From Cristatella mucedo (taxonomy: Eukaryota; Bryozoa; Phylactolaemata; Cristatellidae): a stretch of DNA of 64,000 nt. The stretch spans positions 2,857,501 to 2,921,500 of the forward strand of contig WPIO01000020.1 in NCBI GenBank assembly GCA_009760855.2. The letters are read 5' to 3'. Made by a program: the position numbers and the translations under genes. The notes under the pieces were generated by a model. That model saw only the letters and a program-made list of their open reading frames with translations, searched no databases and had not been told where the DNA came from. Below are positions 1 through 11,199 of this stretch, piece after piece; within the stretch, counting starts at the first letter, position 1; every line of letters begins with the position of its first letter.

Positions 1-134
1 ATATAAGCAAATATAGTTCATTTGTAAAGCGCCCTACGAAGGCTGCATCTTTATTCAGGCGGTTTACATATTGTGCCACCGGGCTCGAGCCTACGACCTC
101 GGCCAGACCTGGTCGTGGCGAGCACCTAAGCGCC
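1..134 (-). repeat. SINE-1 copy (tRNA-derived, LINE-B-like tail)
   Basis: Read on the minus strand, this has a tRNA-like head with a B-box-like GGCTCGAGCC core (about 80-91), then an AAACCGCCTGAAT... segment and a tail ending in ATGAACTATA. The order matches the other SINE-1 copies in the window (for example 19034-19176). It is cut by the window start, so the tail may extend further. The copy is diverged and is probably inactive. Confidence 0.7.
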
Positions 135-1957
135 AAAAAATTGTTTCCTTAGACCGAGACCTGACTGAAATCGAAAAAGCACACGTGAGTAACCAATGGG
201 CGCTTATTTGGTACACCGAGGAGGAAATCCATGGAAAAGATGGCGGCGGAGGGTCGTTCTAGCTATTCGTGCTCAACGTAAAACCCCTTGCATCTCGTGC
301 GGTTTCTTCCAAAGTTTCCTCGACCAAACCGCTCCAAAAGCGAGCTACAAATGATGTGGCAGTAATCTATCGACAACATCGCAAGTCTCGAAAGAACGCT
401 ACAAACAAGCCTGCCGACAACTCTTGACGGCTGCGGTGCACTGATCCAAGCGTGCCCGAGAGCATCATCCATTCGTCCAGTAGCAAAACAGCTCGCTAGA
501 ATAGATCAAACAGCAGCGGTCGACCGTCACTTCTCGAAGGAGCGAGCTGGCTTTGTTGTAAGATGCTTCTGAAACCGCATTCTAAATATTGCTCGCAAGT
601 CAATTTTGAGCGCGGCTATTACCCCAGCGACGAGTTCTCTAAGGGCGCTATATAAATCTATTCTTATTGCAACAGCTATACCGGTCGTTTGCGCCCCCAG
701 CTAGCAGTCTAATCAGGACAAATATCACCCACACTGCTCTACCTAATGAGTATTCATCTTCTTTCTTGCGATGCGCAGAGATATTTCGAACAAGAAAAAT
801 ACATATACACCTGTGACAGACAGCAGCGGCACTCAGTCCTGCAAATACAAAATGGGCGAAACCAACTCCGCCAAGTCATCACCGCTCTGCAGGTGAGCGG
901 CGGCGGAACCAGCTGGTGGGTGGAGGCAGCTAGCGGGCTATAGCCTTCGCTAGTACTCTCTCACCTATGAACGTCGTAGCCACTTCCAATAAATATTCTG
1001 ATACCGAGCCGACGTATTCAGTTGAACCGCCGAGAATCTGCGAACGACAAATAAAAAGGCAAGAGGCTGCTGCAGGCCTTACTTTAGGCGCTTGGAATCT
1101 GCGTGCACGCACGCAATTGCAATTCACCTAAGCGACGTCTGCACATTGAACGCACTAAACTCATATACAGCCTGCGTTACAGGTGCGTCGGCGCTGACAT
1201 ATCCCAACTGTCTACGCATGCTAACTGACATACATGCGAGCGCAGACACGCACGCATACGCATTATTGGACGCTTGCACGCCTTACGGGTGTAATGCGTG
1301 CAACTATTTAAGCAGGCGTAATCCCTCAACTATCTCAGCATGAAACCGTCATACTCGCTGCGCTATTATTCATTCGGCAGCGTTCGATTGTCTTTGGCGA
1401 GCCGCATTTGAGCTTTTCTCGCTTGCTCCAGGTTTCTCCAGCGACCCGCCCGGCAGCCGAGGGACTGGCGCGAGTATGTACCCCGCGCTTGCACCGAAAC
1501 AAAAACGGTTGCATCATTCAGGAACAAATGGTTAAGGCTGACACACACGCGTGAACACACACGCGTGCGCGCGATGCGGCAACGTGCTTGGTACGCAGAA
1601 CACGCGCGTGCCTAGTTCCTCGTCGTTGCAAGGCAGCCCTGTCATTTGATGAGGCTCCTGTCACCATCTGCGTCCCCCTTGAACTTAATGCGAGTACGGC
1701 TCGCGAGTTCATCGCCATTGCCACTCCGCGCTTCGAGCCACTAGCCTTCAAAGTTCGCGTTACCTTATCGGAGACTAGTCGTCCGTCAGTGCATTCTAGT
1801 TTGGTTTTCCATGCGATTATATGGCTGTCAAGTGGTCATGTCCAGCGATGTGTCAGCTCTCGTAACAGTACGGCGGCGCGTCGCAAGTTATAAACAGGCT
1901 GGCTCCGTACATACTTGTGGCCTGGGGCGCCAGCCCAGTGGTTGGTTCGATATTCAA
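135..1957. other. no gene recognised
   Basis: This stretch contains only short open frames without recognisable domains. A patch near 1540-1590 is rich in ACACAC and GCGCG steps. I see no clear transposon protein, RNA gene or splice-consistent exon set. Confidence 0.5.

Positions 1958-2001
<44 letters not shown>
1958..2001. repeat. (TA)n microsatellite
   Basis: About 22 uninterrupted TA units. A similar TA run often adjoins SINE-1 tails in this window, but no SINE head is visible here. Confidence 0.95.
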
Positions 2002-2009
<8 letters not shown>

Positions 2010-2079
2010 ATCTCTTTGATATGCATGCATGTATATCCCTTTTATATACATGTGCGTTTGCCTTTGCAGTCAGAGCGAT

Positions 2080-2365
2080 TTATAATAATAATAATAATAA
2101 TAATGTACTTGATAAAGCGTCCTTGGAGAACTTAATCTTTTTCTAGGCGCTTTACATTTGCTGCAAAGGGAAATGCAATTGAATGGTAAGTAAAATTATG
2201 CTTGAAAAACAAACAAAATGAATAACATGGTTAGGGGTGACATGCACAGGGTCAGCATGCAAATGTGGTTAGTGGCAGCATGCACAGTGTCAGCACGCAT
2301 AAGCACGTGAAGGTCAAATCACAGGGACCCACTAAATGCTGTCCTAAATAGGTGTGTTTTTAATA
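2080..2365 (-). mobile_element. LINE-B 3' end, truncated copy
   Basis: On the minus strand this is the 3' untranslated end of LINE-B. It carries the two GCATGCTGAC-type repeats (about 2245-2300), the GCGCC...GGACGC hairpin and a terminal TTATTA run (2080-2103, seen here as ATAATA). It closely matches 12900-13150. The coding part is missing, which is the usual 5' truncation left by target-primed reverse transcription. Confidence 0.85.
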
Positions 2366-2734
2366 TAATTAAATAGGTGTTTTTGTTTTTTTAGGTGTGA
2401 TTTCTCGTGAATCAATGAAACACTTGTCTCACGTTATAATAGAAACTAGCGTGTAACCGCAATTTTCCGCCTGTACACGAAACAGTCAACCCCCGACTTA
2501 CAAAATAGATAGGAACTGGAAAACCCGCCGTAAGTCGAGAAGAGCATACGACGCGTTCTACTAGTATATGATCTGACGAAGTCATGAAGATGAAAACGGA
2601 TTACATTTTTTTACTGCTTGCGGCGTGTCAAATCTACTGGCCGTGGGCTGGTTTCTGAAAGTTTCCTTGGATCAGCTTTGATTTTTTATTCATTTTTTCG
2701 TGACCGCGAGACCTGTTCATCCCATACATAAACC
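2366..2734. other. no gene recognised
   Basis: AT-rich sequence with no coding motif, repeat or structural RNA that I can identify. Confidence 0.4.
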
Positions 2735-4015
2735 CAGCTTGAACATGGCGGGAGTTCATTCAGCAAGTCAAGATTTCGCTGTCGTTGCCTTTTTGGAAGA
2801 ATATATAGCACATGCTAAATTTTTTAAAGATCAACTCTGAGTTGGGAAGAACTGAAGAAAGTCTTAGCCATCACTCTCAAACGTCACTCGGCAACAATTT
2901 GGATGCAAGAGTGGAGGCAGTGGAAGTTATCAATGGTGGATTGAACAGCATTGTAGATCTTTTGGAGGAACTGTCGGAGGACACAAGTTGAATACATGAA
3001 ACAAAAAGTGAAGCTGGCAGTCTCATACATTGTATTTTGAACTTAAACTTGAAGGCCCTGTTACTATTTTTATGCCGCAGCTTAAGGAAGATTGGTCGCG
3101 TTTAGGAAATACTGCAGGCTCTCAAGATGAACTTCAAAGATGCCACCTATGACCTCCACTCTCTTGAAATCGAGTTGTTCAGACTTTGAAAATAGCTGTG
3201 CCGGGAATCCCTACTAGATGCAAAAAGGAGATTTTAATCAAGAGGAGTGGCAATAGAATGAAGAATCCACAGAAAGACCCAGAAGCCTGGAGAATTTTTT
3301 TAAGATCTTGGTCTCAAAGCAGAGGATGTGATTTCAAGAATCATGAAGGATAGCATGGACTATATCCGTCAAGAAATTACAATTAAGTTTTCCCAGCTCA
3401 CACATCTTGGAGAAATTTTATCTCATCCAGCAATGTCTATATTTTAGAGGCTTCTATTTTTTCAAACGATGATGGAGCAGAGCTGTACAACGAAACATAT
3501 GGCTGCAAAATTGTTCTTGCTCTAAGTCATGACTCGGCACTAAAGGCACTATTGGAACTCATGTTTTTCATTTTCAGGTATGGAAACTGTGTGTTACCTA
3601 ATTTTAGAGTTGTCTTGCAAGGTATTCACACCGGCAGCTGTATCGGCTAATTGTGACCGTTCTTCAGCAAGTTGAAGATAATCGTGTCTTATCTGAGAGT
3701 ATCAAAGGAGTAAGATCAACTATCGATTTGGCCTTTTTAAGAATTGTGAAAGAAACACTGGAAAGTGTATTTCAAACTGCAATAGACCACTTTACCACGT
3801 TCAAGGCCAGAAAAGTTCCTTAAAGTTAAAGCTGTGATAGCTACTTTTACATTTACTACAGTTAATAAAACTTTCTCGACTCGATATGCCTGCTAGCGTG
3901 TGTTTTTTGCATATCATCTGTGGGAGGAGCTATTTTGGAGCAATTTTTGACAACGGGAAGGGGTGACATTTGTAGCTTTGTTCCCTTCCGCCAAAAAGTC
4001 TCACTACACCTCTTT
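2735..4015 (+). mobile_element. hAT (ZMYM1-like) transposase fossil, copy 1
   Basis: The reading frame is broken many times, but translated fragments follow the same order as the copy at 24275-25755: an ISHxLSLPFL-like segment (about 2755-2800), a segment on WSARVEAVK-type residues (about 2905-2950), and a C-terminal hAT dimerisation remnant with ANCxRSxSxxKIIxSYLR (about 3640-3700). The tail after 3860, with CTTCTCGACTCGATATGCC, is nearly identical to the tail of the second copy. This resembles the TTF-type/ZMYM1-like branch of hAT transposases known from many invertebrates. Terminal inverted repeats were not identified, so the ends are approximate. It is a dead copy. Confidence 0.75.
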
Positions 4016-4383
4016 TTTCCGTCAAGCACCACATTTTTACTGCAGAACAATTTTTGTCCAAGTTGACAAATGATGTCACGAATGATACGTTTGTAGTGGT
4101 TGCAGCTGTGACGAGATGCCCTGGTACGACCAGTCAGCCAGCATCGACTTTCTGCCGACCGCGACTGGCCAGACGCGTCGCGACTACGTGGATGACTCAC
4201 AGGGCTCACTCGCAGCGTCAAATCTCACTTGCTGCTGACGTACTCCACCAAGGCTGGAGTTCCGGTACCGTCTACCGGCAGCAGTCCACCGGCTCAGCGG
4301 AGGGGTCCTGCTCGCCCGCGGCCAGCTCTAAACTCTCGCTCGCACCCCGACCTTTGCAGCGTGACACACACAACACACACACG

Positions 4384-4386
<3 letters not shown>

Positions 4387-4439
<53 letters not shown>
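4387..4439. repeat. (TA)n microsatellite
   Basis: About 26 uninterrupted AT units, preceded by a short ACACAC stretch (4366-4382). Confidence 0.95.
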
Positions 4440-4442
<3 letters not shown>

Positions 4443-4527
4443 TAGCACAAAGACTACGTCTACATACATGTTACGTGCCTTAAAAGGTAGTCGTGCTACC
4501 TTTACGGCGCATGTAAAGAGCGTAGAA

Positions 4528-4582
4528 ATAGATCAAGTTCTCTGATGGCGCTGTAACAATGTATCGTGATTATTATTATAAA
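4528..4582 (+). mobile_element. LINE-B 3' tail, very short copy
   Basis: Only the last 50 or so bases of LINE-B remain: the AGATCAAGTTCTCTGATGGCGC part of the hairpin followed by ATTATTATTATA. This is a severely truncated insertion or a diverged remnant. Confidence 0.55.
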
Positions 4583-4982
4583 TATTCAGGTCCCATTTCA
4601 TCTCATTTAGCTAGCCTAGTTGAGGACTGCAAGCCTGCTAGATGCCTAGGGTTCTTAGTATGCAACTGATTCGCTTTCTAGGCCAGCTGCCTCAAGGCAG
4701 TGGAAGACGAGTCTTTCCTCTACCGTACCGCAGTCTTCCGGAAATTATTTATTGGTGCGCGTTCGCCGAGCAAGCTCCCTACAGGTTCTGAAAATTAGCT
4801 TAGAAAATCCTGCAGCTGCAAGCATGCGCAAGGGTCTAGCACCGGACCCTGACCTAGCACTTGACCTTGCACGGCAGAAAATTAAGGCCAGCAAACTCAA
4901 TAGCGACTGAGTTAGATATACTTCCAAATACGAGATGAGAGCATTAAGCCGTGAATAAGCGCAAATTGAATTAAATGATACA
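4583..4982. other. no gene recognised
   Basis: A minus-strand open frame of 112 codons (4745-5083) runs into the adjacent SINE and shows no known domain. I do not treat it as a gene. Confidence 0.4.
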
Positions 4983-5120
4983 AAGTTTGGTCCAGCGCTT
5001 AAGGCACTCGCCCCGACTAAGGTTGGGCTGAGGTCGCGGGCTCGAGCCCCGAGGCATACGTGAAGCGCCTGAATAGAGATCAAGTTTTCTTGGGGCGCAA
5101 TACAAATTAACTACATAAAT
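4983..5120 (+). repeat. SINE-1 copy
   Basis: The order is tRNA-like A-box region (AGCGCTTAAGGCACTCGCC), B-box region GGGCTCGAGCCCC (5038-5050), then the LINE-B-like tail GAAGCGCCTGAATAGAGATC through TTGGGGCGCAATACAAAT. The structure agrees with six other complete or near-complete copies in this window. Confidence 0.85.
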
Positions 5121-6539
5121 TCATTTACCAGAGATAGAGAACTGGTTGCTTACTAATGCTGACACGCTTTCACTCTAAACCAGCCAGGCTATATTACAGC
5201 TGGCACAGATTATCACAAAGTAAAACAATTTTGCTGGGTGATCTGCATTGCATTTCAATAGCTTATGACTCTGAAATACAGAGTTTGGTTAACCTCAACA
5301 AATTTTTTTGAGACCAAGACATTTATCAACTTGAAATTAACCAATTTCTATGGGAAAATACAAACTAGAGGGGTACGTTTTATATTTAGCAATTTAAAAC
5401 AGAAAATAAATCAAAATTACCATGTAAATACGTTAACGTTTTATACTTAGAAAATGCTGGTGACCCCTTCTTTGATCTCTTACTTATACAATTCTAAGCA
5501 AAAATTAAAACTCCTTGAGACTAAATGTCAGTAGCTTAGCATTGAAGTTTTTAAACTAAGACTTCTGATCTGATAGTTTAAGTATATTCGCTTTGGGTAG
5601 TATAGCTTTGAGTTCTCTTCAGCCGTATCTGTGAAATTGGAATCTGGATCTGGCAGTATCGTCCTGGTGTTTGACTTGCTACTCTACCATGAAGATAGAT
5701 AATCGCTCTCTAGAGAGATTGTGATAGGCAGTTCAGGGCATCTTGTTGTGCTGCGGTGGTAAATGAATTAATGTGCGGACAAGTGACGAGAGGCGCGCGC
5801 TCTTGCTAGCTCATTGGTGGGAAGATTCGGCCGTGCAGAAGTGGCAGCTGCGTGAATAGTCTGTCGGCTCTAAGGAATTCTTGGATAGCAAACTGCCGCG
5901 CTCTTTTTTCTCGCCTGCAACAGCCTGTAAATATACAATTTTATAATTATTTAAAAACTATTTTGCATATATTACGCACTACTGTGCTAGAAACTCTACC
6001 TAACTATCAGAAATAATTAAACTTACCTTTAACAGTTATCTGGCAGCGGTCGAATGCGACGCGACGAGCCCAGGGCTTGTCTCGATCCCCTCACATGAAA
6101 GCAAAAATATTCATTTTCCGGCTTTGCACATCTTAACAGGATCTTTCACGGTGCACTTGTTTGCTCTAGTCTTGATAAATTGTCGACGCATTTTTCAAAG
6201 CGCATCTGCAAGGTGCAAGCAGCTCCTTGACGCGGCTTCAGGTATATATGACCACCGTCTATTTTCTTACTCCTCATTGGCATAAACTAAAATATTCGCT
6301 TGAGTTCCCTACACTATTACGCTTATACCCAGTGTCGGACCAAGGGGGTAGGGGGGGTCATCTGCCAAACCCGCAGAGAGGCTCTGAGCTGGGCTGCCCC
6401 TCATTCCTACTTCCCGCGAAACGTCACCAACGAAGAGATTATGCTGTGGTTCAACTAAATGAGCAACCGCCGAGTTCGTTTCAAATAAACACCGTGATTT
6501 TACGCTGCTGCTATTTTTGCACTAATTGCGGATCTGTGC
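5121..6539. other. no gene recognised
   Basis: AT-rich DNA without recognisable coding potential. A G-rich patch at 6335-6360 (CAGTGTCGGACCAAGGGGG) looks like a hAT terminal repeat, but I found no partner end. Confidence 0.4.
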
Positions 6540-7220
6540 AACGGCTGCGGCCAGGGCAAAGGGTGGGCGTTGGAAAGACTGGCTGCAGCTGACGGCAGGC
6601 TTTCCTGCCGAGGGGTGCACTCGGTCGCGTTCGCACCCGACGGGCCGGGCCGAGCTCTGCAGGTCAGCGCGTCGAAGCGGATAGCGCCACCTTTCAAGGC
6701 TAGGCGACGCGCCAGAAAGCGACCCGCGATTGCGACCGCAGGCTGCGGTCAAGTGGATGGAGCCAGGGGTTGCGCAAATACGGCTATCGCGCAGCGGGGC
6801 GGAGGACGAACCGTTCTCCGCCCCGCTGCGTCCTCGTTAGCAGCGCCGCCGCCGCCGCCAGGCTCCTCGGCGTCTGCGACGGTTTGTTCAAGCGGCTTAG
6901 CAAAGGCAGCTCTCTGGCCTGGGCTCGCGAGCGCCGGCGCTTTGACGTCGCTCGCGTATTATCGTCTGCGGGCTTTGAACGCTGCCGCTTGGTAGCTGAC
7001 GGATCGCGAGACCCGGCCGATTCTTAATGCTCCGCGTAGGCGTCGGCGGCGGCGTCCTCATCGTCGGTGCACTGGAGCTGCCGACGAGTTTCTGCGGCAA
7101 AACGACGATTGGCACTAGCCGTCGCAGCAGACGAATGTTGAACGTCACGCGGCAGCATCGCTCCCCGACCGCGGTTTTCTGCGGCGGCGTACCTTTGCCT
7201 GCGGTTGGAGGATGATTTTT
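6540..7220. promoter_or_regulatory. CpG-rich block, possible CpG island
   Basis: This 680-bp block is much richer in G, C and CpG than the AT-rich DNA on both sides, resembling the exon 1 promoter region at 27480-29450. It contains a perfect 14-bp-stem hairpin (6790-6830). Open frames occur on both strands (for example 6570-6995 + and 6897-7241 -), but they overlap in several frames and show no domain, which is typical of random GC-rich sequence. It could be the promoter or first exon of an unseen gene, or an old GC-rich repeat. Confidence 0.4.
6790..6830. repeat. perfect inverted repeat, 14-bp stem and 13-nt loop
   Basis: The left arm CGCAGCGGGGCGGA (6790-6803) is the exact reverse complement of TCCGCCCCGCTGCG (6817-6830). 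It sits inside the CpG-rich block. Confidence 0.9.
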
Positions 7221-7695
7221 TTCGGTGGTGGCCCCTTCCAATCAGCAGTCATTTGAATAAAATTTTGAAAACTTCGCACATTTGTCATCCTAGAAGACGC
7301 CTAAATTATTAGCACTCTGTCGTCCATTACGGAACCACCAATTAGTAGAGCGAGTTCCTGTTCATTTTCAATCAATGGGCGTCTATTTGTGCTTTGTTTC
7401 GTTTATGTTAAATTTGCTACTGCATTCTTGTGTCTCCAGGCATCACTCTAGGTTTCGCTCTAACTACTTCCAATTATGTCTCGGAGGTTCAGACAGATAT
7501 TTCCTGTTTAGTTCGCATATTAAAATGAAGCTCCTAATATATTCTTCAAAAATTCTTGAATTGTATTGGAATTAGTCTGATTATAGTCGTAAAGCAGTCT
7601 GAATGTATGCTCAATGCAAGGTAACACTATTTAACACCAGCAGTGCAGGAAGCCAATGAGCGTACAGCTATTACATATATAAATGTATATATGTA
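7221..7695. other. no gene recognised
   Basis: AT-rich sequence after the CpG-rich block. No coding or repeat feature recognised. Confidence 0.4.
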
Positions 7696-7697
7696 TG

Positions 7698-7778
<81 letters not shown>

Positions 7779-7797
7779 GTGTGTGTGTGTGTGTGTA
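7696..7797. repeat. compound (TA)n-(TG)n microsatellite
   Basis: TA units (about 7697-7718) run directly into TG units with a few GC interruptions (7719-7797). Confidence 0.95.
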
Positions 7798-8082
7798 TTT
7801 AATGAATACGTAACTTCTGTTGAACGAAACAGCAACAGGGCACTGAAGAAGAAGCTAACCAGCTTCAAGCTACTTAAAATGGCCGACGATGCTGAAAGTG
7901 ACCGACGATGCAGACGACTGAGGCCCTTTCGATTGGTGAGCAGCGCCTCCTGTGTTCTGCTTATTGCATATAAGTATATGCAGGTATCTGTATATATTTA
8001 TATACATGAAGTGTATATATAGTAAATTGTGGAAGATTTTTTCTATTTTAATAATAAATATGTACTTAGCCTCAGTCCGTAT

Positions 8083-8944
8083 TCATGCACCTTTCCTGAT
8101 GGCTCTTATTAGGCCACTAATTGGGAAAGCGACACTAGACCAAAAGAACTTGGGCAGCTTCCGTTCAGTTTCCCTTTTACCATTCTTATCAAAGACACTG
8201 TAACGAGGTGCTTCAAACCAGCTGCACTCATATATTAAAACTTTGAACCTAGCACGAAAGTTCCAATCTGGTTTTAGAGCCGATCACTCCTTAGAGTCAG
8301 CAAAGCTTCGGATGCATAACGAACACATCAGGAACGCAGACTTAGGAGAAGTCTCTCTGCTTATTGTAATTGATATTTCGGCAGCGTATGACATTATTGA
8401 TCACCGATTTCTTCTCGGGCGCTTCTCAAATCGCCTGGGCATCTCTGGCATTGCACTGCAGTGGTTCAGATCCTATCTGATTGGGAGATTCCAGATTATT
8501 TAACGTCATCGGACTACGGTCATCAGAAGAACCGCTTAAGTAAGATGTTACCTCAAGACTCTGCGATCGGTCTGCTTCCTTTCGCAGTTCATGCTCGTCC
8601 TCTTTCCGATACAATCGCCAAGCATGCTCTAGGCTTTCCCTTCTATGCAAATGACACTCAGTCTAACCTTAGCTTTGATTCCTCCTAGCCCCCTGGCACG
8701 TCGAATTCCCTCAACTCCGTTGCTTCATGTATTGCTGACATCCGAAAATGGATGATAGCAAATATTGCAATATCTAATGGAAATAAAACCAACTTATTAG
8801 TCATAGGCAAACCAGGTGTGACTCAAAAATAAGAAACCTTTAAGCTCAAAATCGGCTCTCCCAGCATATCTTGCGTTACATATGCACGAAATATAGGTGT
8901 ATTAATCCAAAGGGCCTTTATCTTTATGACCTAATAGGCTCAAC
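8083..8944 (+). mobile_element. LINE-B reverse transcriptase, 5' part of an interrupted copy
   Basis: Translated fragments give the fingers and palm of an L2/CR1-type reverse transcriptase: SFRSVSLLPFLSKTL (about 8158-8200), FQSGFRADHSLESAKLR (about 8264-8310), the motif A-like LIVIDISAAYDIIDH (8363-8404), and a degraded motif C (FYANDTQSNLSF, about 8641-8677, where the family has YADD). Frameshifts and stops break the frame. The copy stops at 8944 in the middle of the sequence, where a minus-strand LINE-A begins, and resumes near 10295. Confidence 0.85.
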
Positions 8945-10128
8945 AGTAATGTAATGTATCTCCGTCAGTAACTCCACAAAGTCATAAAGACCATGTGGGT
9001 GTTACGCAAAAGAGTTTTGTATAGCGCACTCACAGCCTAAGCGGCTTTCTGTACTCATTCGGTAGCCAACAGACTTCGTCTCACGCAACAAAGAGAAAGT
9101 GGGAAGCATAGCAGAGTTAGAAGAGCAGTTGAGGTAGTGAGTAGCATAGAAGTAGCAGTTCAGGGCCGCTGAAAAAGATGTGCCATAGTCGGCAGTTGGA
9201 GAGTAGTTGTCGTTGCGTAAGAATTGTGGAAGCGAGTTCCACAGTCTGGGACCTGCAGAGCTAAAGCTTCTGTCGCCAACTGTCCTTAAGCGGAGGAATG
9301 GGACAGCTAATTTATTGTCCACACAGGACCTGAGGGCGCGAACAGGCTAAAACTGATGCAGCAGTCCAGCTAGGTACGAAGGAGCTAAGCCGTGGCGGGC
9401 CTTGTGGGTCAGCCTAAGAACTTTGCTCTGTATCCTTTGCTCAACCGGCAACCATCCTAGCTCTTTCAGCAGAGGTGACACGTGCTCAAACCGCTGGGAC
9501 TTGAAGACCAGCCTTGCAGCCATATTCATAGTCCGCTGTAGTGGCATAATAGCTTTCTTTGGTAGCCCAGCCAAAAGGGAATTACAGTAATCAAGCCGAG
9601 ACAGAACTAAAGAGCTAGTTAAATTTTTTACAAGCCACTGTGGGAGACAGCTTCTAATCTTGGATAGGGATCGGATGTGATGGCTAGCTGTAGGGGCAGT
9701 CTTCTGAATGAAGCTTTTGAAATTGAGGCAGCTGTCGAACACGACACCTAGATTTCGAGCACGTGGTGAAGGTCGCACAATAACATCACCTATTAGAACA
9801 GCAAAACCTTTTAATCCAGCCACGCCCTTAGGGTGTCCTATGAGAAGCAGTTCGGTTTTATCGTCATTTAATTTCAGGAAGTTTTCCGACATCCAGGATC
9901 GAATATCGGCAAGGCAAGCATTCAGCTTCTCAGTTGCTGCAGCAGATTCCGATGGTTTGAATGACAAATACAACTGAGTATCATCAGCATAGAAGTGATA
10001 TCCTATTCCATGGGCCTTAATCACTTTTCCCAGAGGTTTTGTATAAATGGAGAACAGCAAGGGACCAAGTACAGACCCTTGAGGGACTCCACAGGTGACC
10101 CTTCTCATGTCTGAGACCTGACCTCAAC
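8945..10128 (-). mobile_element. LINE-A copy inserted in LINE-B
   Basis: On the minus strand this holds the C-terminal two thirds of an L2/CR1-like reverse transcriptase. [16 protein letters not shown] (about 10046-10094) is followed by the motif [18 protein letters not shown] (about 9950-10000), then the thumb with [17 protein letters not shown] and the C-terminal WNSLPQFLR. The frame 9347-10108 (253 codons) ends at a TAG where the near-intact copy at 35440-38700 has CAG (Gln), and reading resumes at once (9002-9322). The 3' end has the family hairpin and AATGTAATGT next to 8945. It is 5' truncated and split from its host LINE-B at 8944. Confidence 0.9.
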
Positions 10129-10294
10129 ACGACACGGATCAAATCCCCCTACTTTTAACTGAATGCATCTCCGTCTGTCGCTCCGAGAAGCCACAAATAC
10201 TGTGTGGGTGTTACGCGGAAGATCTTTCTGAAGCATACAGCCAAAAAGCCAAGGCTGCTTTCGGTAGCCATTTCATGGCCGACAGACTACATAA
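10129..10294 (-). mobile_element. LINE-A 3' end, second fragment
   Basis: A second, more diverged LINE-A 3' end on the minus strand (GCATCTCCGTCTGTCGCTCC, then the hairpin and the GTAGCCATTTCATGGCC region). It lies between the first LINE-A copy and the resumption of LINE-B. Confidence 0.7.
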
Positions 10295-10978
10295 CATTGC
10301 AAAAATTTTGGTTTGCTAAGAGAGGAATACCACATCCGTATTGTTCAATGCATTCGTGACACCTTGCTTCGCCTGTAACTCTCTGCTTGCTGATTTACCG
10401 GGCCTGACCAAAAGGTGCTTACATTTGGTACACGACTCTGCAGCTAGGCTTATCTGTCGTGAGCGTCACAGTTGCCCTCATCACGTCACTTATAGCCGAC
10501 CTGAAATGGTTATCAATCAAGCATCGCACTGATCTCGGGGTTCTGGCGCTCGCTTTTAGGTTCTTTATTCTCTGGTTCCAGCCTATCTATCCAAACTTCT
10601 TCTCCAAGCCTAGGCATTGTATGCTTTTATGACTCTGATCGTTTACCTAAATGTCGTATGAAACCCTAAAGGTTTCTAGACCATAACCGTTGTTCGTACA
10701 AGCCTGGAACTTACTCTAATCTTACGGCACGCGACCTCCCATGACTTGATGAAATTAAAAGAAACTAAAAACGTAGCTGTTTCTCACAAAATTTAATGGG
10801 TCCGTATGATTCGTCTTTAGCGTACTTAGGCATGCTGACTTGTGTATGCCAACCGTATTTTACATGTTGTGACTGCACATGATGCAACTACTCATTTGAT
10901 AATGCTTCCGTTGTATCATATGTAAAGTGCTTAGAAAGAGATTAATTTCTCTGAGGGTGCTATACAAATGTATTATTA
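10295..10978 (+). mobile_element. LINE-B, 3' part of the interrupted copy
   Basis: The sequence resumes where the 8083-8944 fragment broke off. It encodes VHDSAARLICRERHS (about 10428-10472), which matches VQNSAARLVCRERRS of the copy at 12163-13152. It ends in the LINE-B hairpin and ATTATTATTAA at 10978. Together with 8083-8944 this is one LINE-B copy split by LINE-A. Confidence 0.8.
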
Positions 10979-11199
10979 TTAACTTAGGGATAGTAAGGTT
11001 TTAGTGGCTATGTCACTATCAATAGTGAATCACCTGCCAACATGTGCACGTAACACTACAGTCGTTATTTCCTTTTTATCTTGACTTTGAGCAAATTTTA
11101 CTCTTTGATCTTGCCAACAATTATTATTCCTTTGAGACCTGCATGCTTGTGTTACCATGTGTTTCCAGTTTATGATATCATTGACACTGCTGAACGTAA

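Noticed and set aside
6335-6360. Terminal inverted repeat of a hAT element
   Set aside because: The G-rich CAGTGTCGGACCAAGGGGG resembles such an end, but no inverted partner or target duplication was found within the neighbouring 2 kb.
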